Shown piece by piece: positions 8,759-17,442 of a DNA stretch of 64,000 nt. The stretch lies in the NCBI GenBank assembly GCA_002328415.1, contig DCXL01000003.1, positions 211,994 through 275,993 of the forward strand, written 5' to 3'. Source of the stretch: Micavibrio sp. UBA2137 (GTDB taxonomy: Bacteria; Pseudomonadota; Alphaproteobacteria; Micavibrionales; Micavibrionaceae). The translations under genes and the position numbers were made by a program. The notes under the pieces are model-generated. The model worked only from the letters and a program-made list of their open reading frames with translations, was not told the origin of the DNA and did no database searches. Position 1 is the first letter of the stretch; each line of letters begins with the position of its first letter.

Positions 8759-9600
8759 TGCAGATTATTGAGAGCCATAAATGTGCCAGTGGCATGTTGC
8801 ATATTTGTGAGCACAAAAGTGAGGCATTAAAATGCACGATGCGCTTTTCCCTATTTCTGCCTAAAGAGGCCGAAACTGATAATGTCCCGTTGCTTACTTT
8901 TCTATCAGGTCTTACCTGCACCCATGAAAATTTCACAACAAAGGCAGGGGCTTATATTTTTGCAGCCCAAGCGAAAGTGGCTATCCTTGCGCCTGATACC
9001 TCACCGCGCGGAGATGATGTTCCGGATGATGCTGAATCTTATGATTTTGGAAAGGGCGCTGGCTTTTATATCAATGCAACGCAAATGCCCTGGGCCAAAA
9101 ATTACCAAATGGAAAGCTATATCGTCGAAGAGTTGAATGCTTTGGTGCTGAAAGAGTTTCCTATTAAAGCGGACGCGCAAGGGATCTTTGGACATTCAAT
9201 GGGTGGGCATGGAGCCTTAACACTTGGTCTTAAATATCCAGAAAAGTATAAATCTATTTCGGCTTTTTCGCCGATTGTAGCCCCCTCTCAAGTGCCTTGG
9301 GGAGAGAAGGCGTTTACGCGTTATCTAGGGGACGATTTGCAGAAGTGGCAGACACATGATGCGTGCGCACTGATGAAAAACTCTAGAAACCGTATTGATT
9401 ATCCAGAGATACTTATTGATCAAGGTTTAGGGGATCAGTTTTTGGAAGAACAGTTAAAGCCTGACTTGTTTAAAGAGGCTTGTGCAAATGTCGGCCAAAC
9501 ATTGAAATTGCGCAAACATGAGGGCTATGACCATAGCTATTACTTTATATCTAGCTTTATTGGTGATCACATTGCGCATCACGCAAGTATTTTAGGTTAA
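8758..9600 (+). CDS. fghA: S-formylglutathione hydrolase
   Basis: 280 residues of the esterase D family. The nucleophile elbow is GHSMGGHGALT near residue 145, the Asp region is around EILIDQGLGDQFL, and the catalytic His lies in GYDHSYYFI near residue 260. It hydrolyses S-formylglutathione to formate and glutathione, completing glutathione-dependent formaldehyde oxidation begun by the upstream dehydrogenase. The start codon shares one base with the adhC stop codon. Confidence 0.95.
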   Translation: MQIIESHKCASGMLHICEHKSEALKCTMRFSLFLPKEAETDNVPLLTFLSGLTCTHENFTTKAGAYIFAAQAKVAILAPDTSPRGDDVPDDAESYDFGKGAGFYINATQMPWAKNYQMESYIVEELNALVLKEFPIKADAQGIFGHSMGGHGALTLGLKYPEKYKSISAFSPIVAPSQVPWGEKAFTRYLGDDLQKWQTHDACALMKNSRNRIDYPEILIDQGLGDQFLEEQLKPDLFKEACANVGQTLKLRKHEGYDHSYYFISSFIGDHIAHHASILG

Positions 9601-9747
9601 ACATTACATTTCTATAATATATTGGAAATATAATTATTTATATATTTTTCTTATTGATGCTATTTGAAAAAAGAATTCGACCTCACTTTTTAATGTGAAT
9701 AGACTTTTGTCAGAATTTAAAATCATTCATTTACAGGAACAATTTTT

Positions 9748-12018
9748 ATGTCTTTCAAAAAACCTCTTTTAATAGCAGCTTTAGTTGTATCAACTTCTCT
9801 TGGAACTCTACCTGCACAAAATATTTCCGTTCTTGCAGAAACGATCCTGACTGATGAACCCGGAGAGGGTCAGCCAAAGCTTAATCAATTTTGGTGGCCA
9901 GAGGAGTTAAACCTTAATCCATTGCGCGTTCACGATACTGAATCTAACCCATATGGTGCCGATTTTGATTACGCGGCCGCCTTTAAAACTCTAGATTTAG
10001 ATGCTGTTAAAAAAGACATTGATGCGCTTTTGACAACTTCACAAGATTGGTGGCCATCAGATTACGGTAATTACGGACCATTTTTCATTCGTATGGCATG
10101 GCATAGCGCCGGGACATACCGTACCCATGACGGACGTGGTGGCGCTGGCGGTGGTCAGCAACGTTTTAATCCACTTAATAGCTGGCCTGATAATGCTAAC
10201 CTTGATAAAGCGCGTCGCTTGCTTTGGCCAATTAAGCAAAAATATGGCAACAAACTCTCATGGGCTGATTTGATGGTTCTTACTGGTAACGTGGCCATGG
10301 AAAATATGGGTTTTGAAACGCTTGGATTTGCCGGAGGGCGTGAAGATGATTGGGAGCCAGACCTCGTCTATTGGGGCCCTGAAACGAAAATGCTTGATTC
10401 TAATCGTCGAGGGAAAGATGGCAAACTGAAAGGACCTTTGGCAGCAGTACAAATGGGACTGATTTACGTTAATCCCGAAGGTCCAAATAGCAATCACGAT
10501 CCTGTGTCAGCCGCAGGAGATATCCGCGAGTCTTTCGGACGCATGGCCATGAATGACGAGGAAATTGTTGCTCTTATTGCAGGTGGCCACACTTTTGGTA
10601 AGGCACACGGTGCGCACAAACCAGACGAATGTCTTGACGCTGAGCCAGGTGCGGCTGGTATAGAGATGCAAGGTCAAGGGTGGGCTAATAAATGTGGCAA
10701 AGGTAACGCGGAAGACACAGTTACGAGTGGTCTGGAAGGGGCATGGACATCCTCACCTGCTGAATGGACACACCAATATTTAGAAAATCTTTTCCGCTTT
10801 GAATGGAAGCAGGCAAAAAGTCCAGCCGGTGCGGTTCAATGGATTCCAACAGATGAATCTGCGGCCGCTCTCGTGCCTGATGCGCATATTGAAGGGAAAT
10901 TTCATGCGCCAATTATGTTCACAACAGACTTGGCATTAAAGGAAGACCCTGAATTTAGAAAAATTGCAGAGCGTTTTCGTGACAATCCCGAGGAATTTGA
11001 GGATGCCTTTGCCCGTGCATGGTTTAAGTTAACGCACCGTGATATGGGGCCTAAGGCACGCTATATTGGCAAAGACGTGCCTGATGTAGAGTTGATGTGG
11101 CAAGACCCGCTTCCTGAGCGTGATTACAAGTTGATTAGTGATGGAAATGCTGAAGATCTTAAAGAACGTATTTTGGAGAGTGGTTTAACTGTTCCCGAAC
11201 TTGTACGTACAGCATGGGCGTCAGCTTCAACATATAGGGCAAGTGATATGCGCGGAGGTGCCAATGGAGCGCGTATTCGCCTTGAGCCACAGGTGAATTG
11301 GGAAGCCAATAACCCTGAGGAATTGCAAAAGGTTTTGGCGAAGCTGGAAGAGATTAGAACAGAATTTAATGACGATTTGTTCTTTGGCAAGGAAATCTCA
11401 ATGGCTGATACGATTGTTCTTGCAGGTGCTGCCGCGATTGAAAAGGCCGCGCGTGATGCAGGTTATAAAGATGTCGAAGTGCCGTTTACATCTGGTCGTG
11501 TTGATGCCACACAGGAAAAAACAGATGTTGAGAGCTTCTCTTATCTGGAACCGCAAGCAGATGCTTTTCGAAACTATTATACAGAAACTAACTACCGTAC
11601 ACCACTTGATATGATGGTAGAAAAAGCAGATTTACTGGATCTGACTGTTCCTGAGATGACGGTACTTATAGGTGGTATGCGTGCACTCAATGCCAATGCA
11701 GATGGGTCAGATTTTGGTGTCTTTACTGACAACCCAGGGACATTGAGTAATGATTTCTTTGTGAACCTGCTTGATATGTCGACGAAATGGCAGAAAACAG
11801 ACGAGGCTGATGTTTATGCGGGTGTTGATCGCGAAACTGGCGAAGCCAAATGGCGTGCCAAGCCTGTTGATTTGATCTTTGGATCAAACTCAGAGCTGCG
11901 TGCTGTGGCCGAGGTCTACGCCTATGAAGGTGGTGAACAGAAATTCATCAAGGACTTTGTTGACGCATGGGTAAAGGTGATGAACGCAGACCGCTTTGAC
12001 GAAGAAAAAGATGCTTAA
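9748..12018 (+). CDS. katG: Catalase-peroxidase with signal peptide (exported KatG)
   Basis: 756 residues. The distal haem triad is in IRMAWHSAGTYR, and Trp and His there are catalytic. The adduct tyrosine region is VQMGLIYVNPEGPN, and the proximal histidine is in IAGGHTFGKAHGA. A second, degenerate peroxidase domain follows from about residue 450, as in all KatG. The first 31 residues (MSFKKPLLIAALVVSTSLGTL, then PAQ and ALAE-type sites) form a hydrophobic signal peptide absent from cytosolic KatG, so the enzyme is probably periplasmic, like KatP. It decomposes hydrogen peroxide. The 147-bp AT-rich upstream gap suggests its own promoter; no clear operator was recognised. Confidence 0.93.
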   Translation: MSFKKPLLIAALVVSTSLGTLPAQNISVLAETILTDEPGEGQPKLNQFWWPEELNLNPLRVHDTESNPYGADFDYAAAFKTLDLDAVKKDIDALLTTSQDWWPSDYGNYGPFFIRMAWHSAGTYRTHDGRGGAGGGQQRFNPLNSWPDNANLDKARRLLWPIKQKYGNKLSWADLMVLTGNVAMENMGFETLGFAGGREDDWEPDLVYWGPETKMLDSNRRGKDGKLKGPLAAVQMGLIYVNPEGPNSNHDPVSAAGDIRESFGRMAMNDEEIVALIAGGHTFGKAHGAHKPDECLDAEPGAAGIEMQGQGWANKCGKGNAEDTVTSGLEGAWTSSPAEWTHQYLENLFRFEWKQAKSPAGAVQWIPTDESAAALVPDAHIEGKFHAPIMFTTDLALKEDPEFRKIAERFRDNPEEFEDAFARAWFKLTHRDMGPKARYIGKDVPDVELMWQDPLPERDYKLISDGNAEDLKERILESGLTVPELVRTAWASASTYRASDMRGGANGARIRLEPQVNWEANNPEELQKVLAKLEEIRTEFNDDLFFGKEISMADTIVLAGAAAIEKAARDAGYKDVEVPFTSGRVDATQEKTDVESFSYLEPQADAFRNYYTETNYRTPLDMMVEKADLLDLTVPEMTVLIGGMRALNANADGSDFGVFTDNPGTLSNDFFVNLLDMSTKWQKTDEADVYAGVDRETGEAKWRAKPVDLIFGSNSELRAVAEVYAYEGGEQKFIKDFVDAWVKVMNADRFDEEKDA

Positions 12019-12053
12019 AGAGTAAATTATAGGATCTTCACTCCAAAGAAGAG

Positions 12054-12084
12054 CGCCGCAACTTCCCTCAGTTGCGGCGTTTTC
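12054..12084 (+). terminator. Rho-independent terminator of katG
   Basis: CGCCGCAACT (12054-12063) pairs with AGTTGCGGCG (12070-12079), leaving a 6-base loop, and is followed by a short T-rich run. It lies 36 bases after the katG stop and immediately before the convergent HTH gene, so it may serve both directions. Confidence 0.85.
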
Positions 12085-12428
12085 TATGCGCTTTTGGCCT
12101 TGGGTTTAACCAATGCGTCAAGCGGGACTGCGAGTGCGTTAGAGAGTTTGTTAATGGCGGCCACTGAACCATTCTTTGCCCCTGTTTCAATTTCCGTTAA
12201 GTAAGTGCGCGAAATTCCAGCTTTGCTGGCAAGTTGCACCTGTGTCAGGCCTTGTTCCTTCCTAAAATAGCGAATGGGGTTTATGCCCTCGGGAACATCA
12301 TAGGATTTGTTTTTGAAATACTCTTCGGCCTTGGACTCAATGTCCTTTTGAATGGCTGTGCGATATTCATGTAACGGAATCATGACATAGGGTTTGCCAT
12401 CGCGATGTGTGATTTCATATTGGCTCAT
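12084..12428 (-). CDS. XRE-family HTH transcriptional regulator
   Basis: 114 residues. Residues 50-105 are a Cro/C1-type helix-turn-helix (EQGLTQVQLASKAGISRTYLTEIETG). The first 45 residues (MSQYEITHRDGKPYVMIPLHEYRTA) resemble the N-terminal region of antitoxin-like regulators. No adjacent toxin gene is present on this strand, so it is either an orphan antitoxin or a stand-alone regulator. It is divergent from an esterase gene, with 53 bases between the start codons, so it may control that gene; this is inference. Confidence 0.8.
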   Translation of the reverse strand: MSQYEITHRDGKPYVMIPLHEYRTAIQKDIESKAEEYFKNKSYDVPEGINPIRYFRKEQGLTQVQLASKAGISRTYLTEIETGAKNGSVAAINKLSNALAVPLDALVKPKAKSA

Positions 12429-12444
12429 AAAGGGAGAACACCTG

Positions 12445-12473
12445 TTGTCAACTTTGATACCTATCTATATTGT
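12445..12473 (+). promoter_or_regulatory. Possible sigma-70 promoter of the esterase gene
   Basis: TTGTCA at 12445-12450 and TATTGT at 12468-12473 are spaced by 17 bases. Transcription would begin almost at the ATG at 12482, giving a nearly leaderless message, which fits the lack of a ribosome binding site there. The call is based on consensus similarity only. Confidence 0.35.
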
Positions 12474-12481
12474 CTCATATT

Positions 12482-13129
12482 ATGCTTAAATATCAAGTTC
12501 ACCAATCTGGTAATACACCACCGAAAAACGCTGTTATCCTGTTGCATGGCTATGGGGCCAATGGCGCTGACCTAATTGAATTGGGCAAAGTCTTTAGTGA
12601 GACAAATCCTGAAACAGTCTTTATTGCACCTGATGCGCCGACACCGTGCGAGATGGGCGGCCCAGGTTTTCAGTGGTTCTCCTTGCGTGAATATACGCCA
12701 GCTTCTCTCAAGGCAGGCAGTCAACAGGCATTTCCCGTCCTCAAAGAGCTGATCACACATATAAAGTCAGAATATGACCTGAAAGATAAGAGCATTGCAT
12801 TGATGGGGTTTTCTCAAGGCACAATGATGTCGCTTTATGCCATGCTGCAAATGCCAGAGACGATCGCAACAGTTATTGGTTACAGTGGCGCACTGGCCGA
12901 GGACACGGTCGAGGCGCGTCCAGCGTATGATGATTTTCCTGTTGCGCTGGTGCACGGAGATGCCGATTTGGTTGTGCCCGTGCAGGCCACAGTCATGGCA
13001 ACCCATATTTTGGAAAAAGCAGGCTTTGATGTGACACAGGAAATTATCACGAATCTGGGGCATGGAATTGATAATTCGGGTCTCGAAATCGGTAAAAAAA
13101 TGCTTAAAATGCATCTAAAATTAGAATAG
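12482..13129 (+). CDS. Phospholipase/carboxylesterase (alpha/beta hydrolase, YpfH/EstB type)
   Basis: About 215 residues. The oxyanion region is ILLHGYGANGADL. The nucleophile elbow GFSQGTMMSLYA is near residue 110, the catalytic Asp lies in LVHGDADLVVP, and the catalytic His in TNLGHGIDNSG. This is the Ser-Asp-His triad of the carboxylesterase/acyl-protein thioesterase-like family. The ATG at 12482 was preferred over a TTG at 12470. The physiological substrate is not known. Confidence 0.87.
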   Translation: MLKYQVHQSGNTPPKNAVILLHGYGANGADLIELGKVFSETNPETVFIAPDAPTPCEMGGPGFQWFSLREYTPASLKAGSQQAFPVLKELITHIKSEYDLKDKSIALMGFSQGTMMSLYAMLQMPETIATVIGYSGALAEDTVEARPAYDDFPVALVHGDADLVVPVQATVMATHILEKAGFDVTQEIITNLGHGIDNSGLEIGKKMLKMHLKLE

Positions 13130-13391
13130 TGTGTTGCGACGCACAAAAATTAAATAACTGAATTTAAATCATAAAATATTCATTTTTTATATGATATTGC
13201 ACTGCAACATGTATTTGTACTGATTGTATATGCGAATCTGGTGTAAAATGGTAGTATGAATTTGCAAGAGACCATTTTATTGTTTCTGCGCCGTCTTATG
13301 AAAGCATCCGCTTTCGGTTCAGGTTCTATTTGCAATAATTATTCGTTGGTCTTTCTGTCACACAGTCGCGAACTATCCGAAAGGGGTTTTT
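13130..13391. other. Non-coding interval with two inverted repeats
   Basis: The 262-base gap before the HNH gene holds no convincing gene. TAAAATGGT (13244-13252) is complementary to ACCATTTTA (13271-13279). CTTTCGG (13311-13317) is complementary to CCGAAAG (13377-13383), and the latter overlaps the GAAAGGGG ribosome binding site of the downstream gene. Its upstream half is AT-rich and probably includes a promoter. Confidence 0.4.
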
Positions 13392-14009
13392 ATGCTGGGC
13401 AGTCAATTAAGTGATGTAAATTCCACGTCATCGACCACGATGCGATCGCTGGATCAGTGTCCAGCTCTGGTGCTGAATGCTGATTACAGACCTTTGTCGT
13501 ATTACCCCTTATCATTATGGTCTTGGCAGGAAGCTGTTAAGGCCATTTTTCGTGAAACGGTAACAGTTTTGTCTGAATATGACCGGATGATTAGAAGTCC
13601 CTCACATGAATTTAAGCTGCCGAGCGTTCTTGTGCTTAATGAATATATAAAGCCAAAAACATCGCCGGCCTTTACACGATTTAATGTTTTCCTACGCGAC
13701 AACTGGGAATGCCAGTATTGCGTGAAGAAATTTAAGACACAGGCGCTTACTTTTGACCACGTTATTCCTCGCTCCAAAGGTGGGCATACCTCATGGGAGA
13801 ATATCGTCACCGCCTGTCAGAAGTGCAACACCCGCAAGGGCAATATGTTGCCAAAAGAATGCGACATGCACCCGCAAGTCAAGCCATACGAACCATCGAT
13901 GTATGAGCTGCAGGAGCATGGCAAAAAGTTTCCTCCCCATTTTCTGCACAAAAGTTGGGAGGATTACCTGTATTGGGATTCCGAGTTGGAGGACCAATAC
14001 ATCCATTAA
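13392..14009 (+). CDS. HNH endonuclease family protein
   Basis: 205 residues. The zinc-binding pair CQYC (near residue 100) and CQKC (near residue 138) frame the HNH core LTFDHVIPRSKGGHTSWENIVTAC, where DH, N and the later cysteines form the beta-beta-alpha metal site. The N-terminal half (ALVLNADYRPLSYYPLSLWSW) is typical of a widespread chromosomal HNH family in alphaproteobacteria. Metal-dependent DNA cleavage is implied by the fold, but the biological role is unknown. It lies upstream of a small membrane protein gene with a short gap. Confidence 0.88.
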   Translation: MLGSQLSDVNSTSSTTMRSLDQCPALVLNADYRPLSYYPLSLWSWQEAVKAIFRETVTVLSEYDRMIRSPSHEFKLPSVLVLNEYIKPKTSPAFTRFNVFLRDNWECQYCVKKFKTQALTFDHVIPRSKGGHTSWENIVTACQKCNTRKGNMLPKECDMHPQVKPYEPSMYELQEHGKKFPPHFLHKSWEDYLYWDSELEDQYIH

Positions 14010-14035
14010 CGACGACATACCAAAGGAGGAATGTT

Positions 14036-14386
14036 ATGTTTGGGAAATTAATTGATGCTGGGCATTCAAGAAACTTAACGGAGGCAACCGTCTTCTATAT
14101 CACATCGTTGATATTGTTGGTCGGTTTCTCAACAGTTTTGATGCATGTCCTGGGACTTGTTGGCGTTGTAAACGGCGGCGGCACGTTCTTTGAAGGCGGA
14201 AGCTGGCATACACTGATTGGCACAGGATTTATCCTGGTACTGTCAAGTATGATCCTGACTGGCCGCAAGCTGACCAGCGATATCTTCTCAATTCTGCTTG
14301 TTATTCTGGGTGTTTATCTGGGTTACACAACAAGCATTATGCTGGGTATGATCCCAGTTGCTCTTCTAACGACAATGAAGAAGTAA
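14036..14386 (+). CDS. Small membrane protein of unknown function
   Basis: 116 residues from the ATG at 14036, which follows a very strong AAAGGAGGA ribosome binding site. Three hydrophobic segments are visible (about residues 19-45, 60-78 and 85-110), so it is probably an inner-membrane protein. The N-terminal pattern LxEAxVFY is shared with the small protein at 16134-16253. The function is not recognised. It ends shortly before a clear terminator. Confidence 0.75.
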   Translation: MFGKLIDAGHSRNLTEATVFYITSLILLVGFSTVLMHVLGLVGVVNGGGTFFEGGSWHTLIGTGFILVLSSMILTGRKLTSDIFSILLVILGVYLGYTTSIMLGMIPVALLTTMKK

Positions 14387-14412
14387 TTATTGAGATACTA
14401 GTTATTCGAAAG

Positions 14413-14442
14413 ACAGGCTCCCTTGCGGAGCCTGTTTTTTTT
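14413..14442 (+). terminator. Rho-independent terminator
   Basis: ACAGGCTCC (14413-14421) pairs with GGAGCCTGT (14427-14435) across a 5-base loop, followed by eight T residues. It ends the HNH endonuclease and small membrane protein unit. Confidence 0.9.
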
Positions 14443-14477
14443 ATTGAACAAAGTTTGTCCTCAGCCGTTCATGAGAT

Positions 14478-15398
14478 ATGCAAACAATCTTACTTGTTCT
14501 ATTTATACTTTTCAGTGCACTGACATTGCTTGGCTTTCTGGGCAAGTTCTGGTGGCGTTTTAAAATTGCGGATTTCCCGCGTCTTCATTATGCCATTGCC
14601 TTGTCACTTATAGGTTTGACCTGCGTATATTATGATATGCCTATTGTTGCAACGGCTGCGGTAATGCTTTCGTTTTTAAACTTATGGCGTATTAGACACT
14701 ACATTGTTCGGCGCAAACGACACGCGCATGGCACTGGTTTAAAGCTTATGTCTGTCAATGCTTATAAGAAGAATGACGAGCCACATGCCTTGCGTAGCTA
14801 TCTGGATAAACAGTCGCCTGATATATTGTTGGTTATGGAGATGAATGATTGTCTGCAAGCGTGGTTGGCATCACATCTTGAAGAATACCCGCATAAACAA
14901 GAAACCTATGTAAGGGACGGCTTTCGTATTGCCTTATTCTCAAAAATTCCGCTTAAAAATGAAAAGATTTTTTATTTGGGAGAAGATGAAACACCACTTT
15001 TAACTGCTCAAATTACATTTGATGGGCAAGATTACAATTTATTTTCTGCGCATCCTAAACCTGCAATTTCACCATCCTATGCCCATAGCCGCGATACATA
15101 TTTTCATGAAATTACACCTTATTTCAAAAAAGCGAAAAACCCAGTCATTGCCATGGGCGACTTCAACAGTGTCCCGTGGGAAGAGCATTTTGAAACTTTC
15201 TTAGAGGATGCAGGGCTAGTCAGTACCTTGCGGGATCTGCCCTATACCATTACATGGCCAACCTATACACCGTTTTTGGGTATTCCAATGGATCATATCT
15301 TGGTGAGTCAGAACGTTGAGCACGGTTATCTCGCGCGTGGGCCATATATCGGCTCAGATCATTATCCTATCCACCTTTGTTTATTGGAAAAAGAATGA
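14478..15398 (+). CDS. Membrane-anchored endonuclease/exonuclease/phosphatase-family protein
   Basis: 306 residues. Two to three hydrophobic segments occupy residues 1-70, followed by a soluble EEP domain. Family motifs are visible: a glutamate in LLVMEMND near residue 116, a histidine in LFSAHPKP, the GDFNSVPWEEHF block near residue 225, a region with MDHILVS, and the terminal SDHYPIHL catalytic His. This is the DNase I-like fold, which hydrolyses phosphodiesters in nucleic acids, inositol phosphates or lipids. The substrate cannot be inferred. Confidence 0.87.
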   Translation: MQTILLVLFILFSALTLLGFLGKFWWRFKIADFPRLHYAIALSLIGLTCVYYDMPIVATAAVMLSFLNLWRIRHYIVRRKRHAHGTGLKLMSVNAYKKNDEPHALRSYLDKQSPDILLVMEMNDCLQAWLASHLEEYPHKQETYVRDGFRIALFSKIPLKNEKIFYLGEDETPLLTAQITFDGQDYNLFSAHPKPAISPSYAHSRDTYFHEITPYFKKAKNPVIAMGDFNSVPWEEHFETFLEDAGLVSTLRDLPYTITWPTYTPFLGIPMDHILVSQNVEHGYLARGPYIGSDHYPIHLCLLEKE

Positions 15399-15491
15399 AT
15401 TATTTTGATTGTTCAGGAACTTAAAGATATACCGCTCGTTTACATGATTACAATAATCATAAAACACAAACTAAAAACGGAGTGATAAATT

Positions 15492-15785
15492 ATGAGAATT
15501 ATTATTGGTATATTAGCAGTCGTAGCGATTGTTCTATTGGCTGTATGGGCAGTAGATGTAGATGTTACTGGTGATGTAGAATTACCAGAAGTTGAAGTAT
15601 CTGCTGAGGGCGGCGAAATGCCAGCTGTTGACGTTAATACAGTTGATATAGACGCTACTATGGAAGAGGAGTCTGTGACTGTTCCAACACTTGAAGTTCA
15701 GGAAGAAGAAGTTGAAGTTCCTGTGCCTAACATTGATGTTGAAGCTCCAGAAGAAGACACAACTGCAGAAGAAGACAATCTGTAA
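15492..15785 (+). CDS. Small single-pass acidic membrane protein
   Basis: 97 residues. Residues 2-20 are a hydrophobic anchor (MRIIIGILAVVAIVLLAVWA), and the rest is strongly acidic and Val/Glu/Asp-rich, with semi-repeated units such as VEVPVPNIDVEAPEE. A GGAGTG ribosome binding site lies upstream. It sits 34 bases before a Pmp3 gene, a pairing that suggests a shared membrane-stress role; that is inference. Confidence 0.65.
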   Translation: MRIIIGILAVVAIVLLAVWAVDVDVTGDVELPEVEVSAEGGEMPAVDVNTVDIDATMEEESVTVPTLEVQEEEVEVPVPNIDVEAPEEDTTAEEDNL

Positions 15786-15819
15786 GATATTAAACCCAAT
15801 TTAAAGAAAGGTAAGCACA

Positions 15820-16011
15820 ATGGCTTTACAAGGTACTAAAGATAGTTTGCTTGGAGATCTACTAAAGATTCTTCTTGCTGTAATCCTACCACCTCTAGGT
15901 GTTTTGGTTGAAGTAGGACTTAGCTTCCACTTCTTCCTCAATATTATTCTGACAATATTTGGATTTGTCCCTGGTATTATCCACGCAGTCTACATTATTG
16001 TAACGAGATAA
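15820..16011 (+). CDS. Pmp3/YqaE family (UPF0057) small membrane protein
   Basis: 63 residues with two transmembrane helices. The family core LLAVILPPLGVLVEVG is followed by the second helix and the conserved GFVPGIIHAVYII ending. Pmp3 proteins modulate membrane potential and ion leakage in eukaryotes; bacterial members are stress-associated and poorly defined. A terminator follows directly. Confidence 0.93.
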   Translation: MALQGTKDSLLGDLLKILLAVILPPLGVLVEVGLSFHFFLNIILTIFGFVPGIIHAVYIIVTR

Positions 16012-16037
16012 GCTGTAATAATATTTTAAATTTAAAG

Positions 16038-16066
16038 AAAGAGCGGTTTTGCCGCTCTTTTTTATT
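16038..16066 (+). terminator. Rho-independent terminator after the Pmp3 gene
   Basis: AAAGAGCGG (16038-16046) pairs with CCGCTCTTT (16052-16060) across a 5-base loop, followed by a T-rich run. Confidence 0.9.
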
Positions 16067-16133
16067 GACGCGCTGTTGCGTATTGGCTAGAACACAAGGA
16101 ATACCAATACATTTAAGGGAAGAGAGAGCACCC

Positions 16134-16253
16134 ATGTTGCGTCGTCTATTTGATTTCGAAAAGAAAAAATCATTGCCAGAGGCGCTTGTGTTTTATCTGT
16201 TTTTTGTTGGGTGTTTCGTGCTCGTAAGCGCCGTCTTTCACGGGGAAATTTAA
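16134..16253 (+). CDS. 39-residue membrane peptide
   Basis: The ATG at 16134 follows a purine-rich stretch (AAGGGAAGAGAG). The peptide has a basic N-terminus (MLRRLFDFEKKKS) and then one hydrophobic helix (LPEALVFYLFFVGCFVLVSAVF). Its N-terminal half aligns with the start of the membrane protein at 14036-14386. Its stop codon lies 10 bases before the end of the convergent dsbB-like gene. Translation is plausible but unproven. Confidence 0.5.
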   Translation: MLRRLFDFEKKKSLPEALVFYLFFVGCFVLVSAVFHGEI

Positions 16254-16262
16254 GAGGTTATC

Positions 16263-16766
16263 CTAAGCCCTTGATTGTCTTGTAAAAGAAGTAACAACCG
16301 CAAAACAGAAAACCGCCAGCAACAGGCAATAGAGAATATTATAATTTGCCATGGACAGGCCGAATATCGGATCTGCCCATGGTATCTCATCGCACCGCGC
16401 ACCATTTGAATTTTGGATGCGTTCCAGCAAATCATCAACACTTCCGCTTAAATCTGGGGCAGAACACCCTTGCAATCCGGCCCACCATTTCCGTTCAACC
16501 CCTGTGTGAAAGATTGCAATTCCTGCATTGGCCAGAAATGTGAGGCCTGATACGCCAATGGCGGCCACACTGAAGGCAGGTTTCTTTTTGGACAGGGCAA
16601 AGGCGAGCAAACCCAGCACGATGGCAATGGCAAAGGGCCAACGCTGCCAGATACAGAGTTTGCACGGTGCCAAATCAAAGACATATTGCGCGGTAAAGGC
16701 TCCTGCAAGCGCAAGAACAGAGCTACCAATTATTATCAATGCTATTTTCTGAAGAAGCTGTGCCAT
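16263..16766 (-). CDS. DsbB-family disulfide bond formation protein
   Basis: About 167 residues with four hydrophobic segments. The first periplasmic redox pair is CKLC in a PCKLCIWQRWP context, which is a DsbB/BdbC signature that also contacts quinone. The second periplasmic loop holds GCSAPD and ARCDE, the second cysteine pair. The protein would pass electrons from a DsbA-type oxidase to quinone. The ATG at 16766 was chosen because GAGAAAG lies about 8 bases upstream; a TTG 24 bases earlier overlaps the exoD stop. It is downstream of the exoD-like gene and probably co-transcribed. Confidence 0.88.
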   Translation of the reverse strand: MAQLLQKIALIIIGSSVLALAGAFTAQYVFDLAPCKLCIWQRWPFAIAIVLGLLAFALSKKKPAFSVAAIGVSGLTFLANAGIAIFHTGVERKWWAGLQGCSAPDLSGSVDDLLERIQNSNGARCDEIPWADPIFGLSMANYNILYCLLLAVFCFAVVTSFTRQSRA

Positions 16767-16779
16767 GTCATCTTTCTCT

Positions 16780-17442
16780 CTAAAGGCCAAGGATGCCCTT
16801 AATCATGTTCTTAAATAATATGAGACCGTTTTCACCAAAAACAAGCGCAAAATAAACAAGCGCGCTCACCCACGCACAGCCTAGTATTGCACCACACAGC
16901 ACCGCCAGCCCATCACGCATAATCACGCCAATGGCCATCAGCGCCACTGCCATGGCGGGCACCGTATTGGTCAGTGGAATAGGGAGCGTGATAGACAGCG
17001 CAAAAACTGTGCCCAATATTCCGATAAGCAGAGAGAAAAACCCTTGCGTGATAAAGCCAAGGCGGGGTTTAAAGAATATCTCGATAAAGCGCACCAGTGG
17101 CATGCCCTTATCCAGAAAGCCAATCAGATGCTTTTTCTTAATCTGACGTTTCTTCAGGGTTTCGGGCATCCAAACGGTACGCCTCCCTATGCTTTGCTGA
17201 AGTGTCAGGATAAGAATTGGCAGGGCAATAATGACATTAATGCCAAGCGCTGGCACGGGCAGGGCGGCAGGCAGGGCGAGTAAGAAGAGGAGTACGCCAA
17301 ACCCACGCTCGTGGAACACGTCCAGAATGCGTTTCAGGGAAATACTTTCCTTGTTCTCATTGGCAGTGGCGCGCAACTCGGCAATAAGGGCTGAAAGCGC
17401 GCGCGGTGTGTCCATGTCGGAAGTTGTATCTGTCTTTGCCAT
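16780..17442 (-). CDS. ExoD family (exopolysaccharide synthesis) membrane protein
   Basis: About 220 residues from the ATG at 17442; an earlier start at 17517 would add a basic extension of 25 residues. The family pattern is clear: a soluble helix (ALSALIAELRA), then FGVLLFLLALPAALPVPALG, a central EIFFKPR segment, and four or more membrane helices. ExoD was first described as affecting exopolysaccharide production and invasion in rhizobia; its biochemical role is unresolved. It lies 13 bases upstream of the dsbB-like gene. Confidence 0.85.
   Translation of the reverse strand: MAKTDTTSDMDTPRALSALIAELRATANENKESISLKRILDVFHERGFGVLLFLLALPAALPVPALGINVIIALPILILTLQQSIGRRTVWMPETLKKRQIKKKHLIGFLDKGMPLVRFIEIFFKPRLGFITQGFFSLLIGILGTVFALSITLPIPLTNTVPAMAVALMAIGVIMRDGLAVLCGAILGCAWVSALVYFALVFGENGLILFKNMIKGILGL

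Noticed and set aside
12084..12428. Toxin-antitoxin system with the XRE gene as antitoxin
   Set aside because: No toxin gene lies next to it; the neighbours are katG and an esterase.
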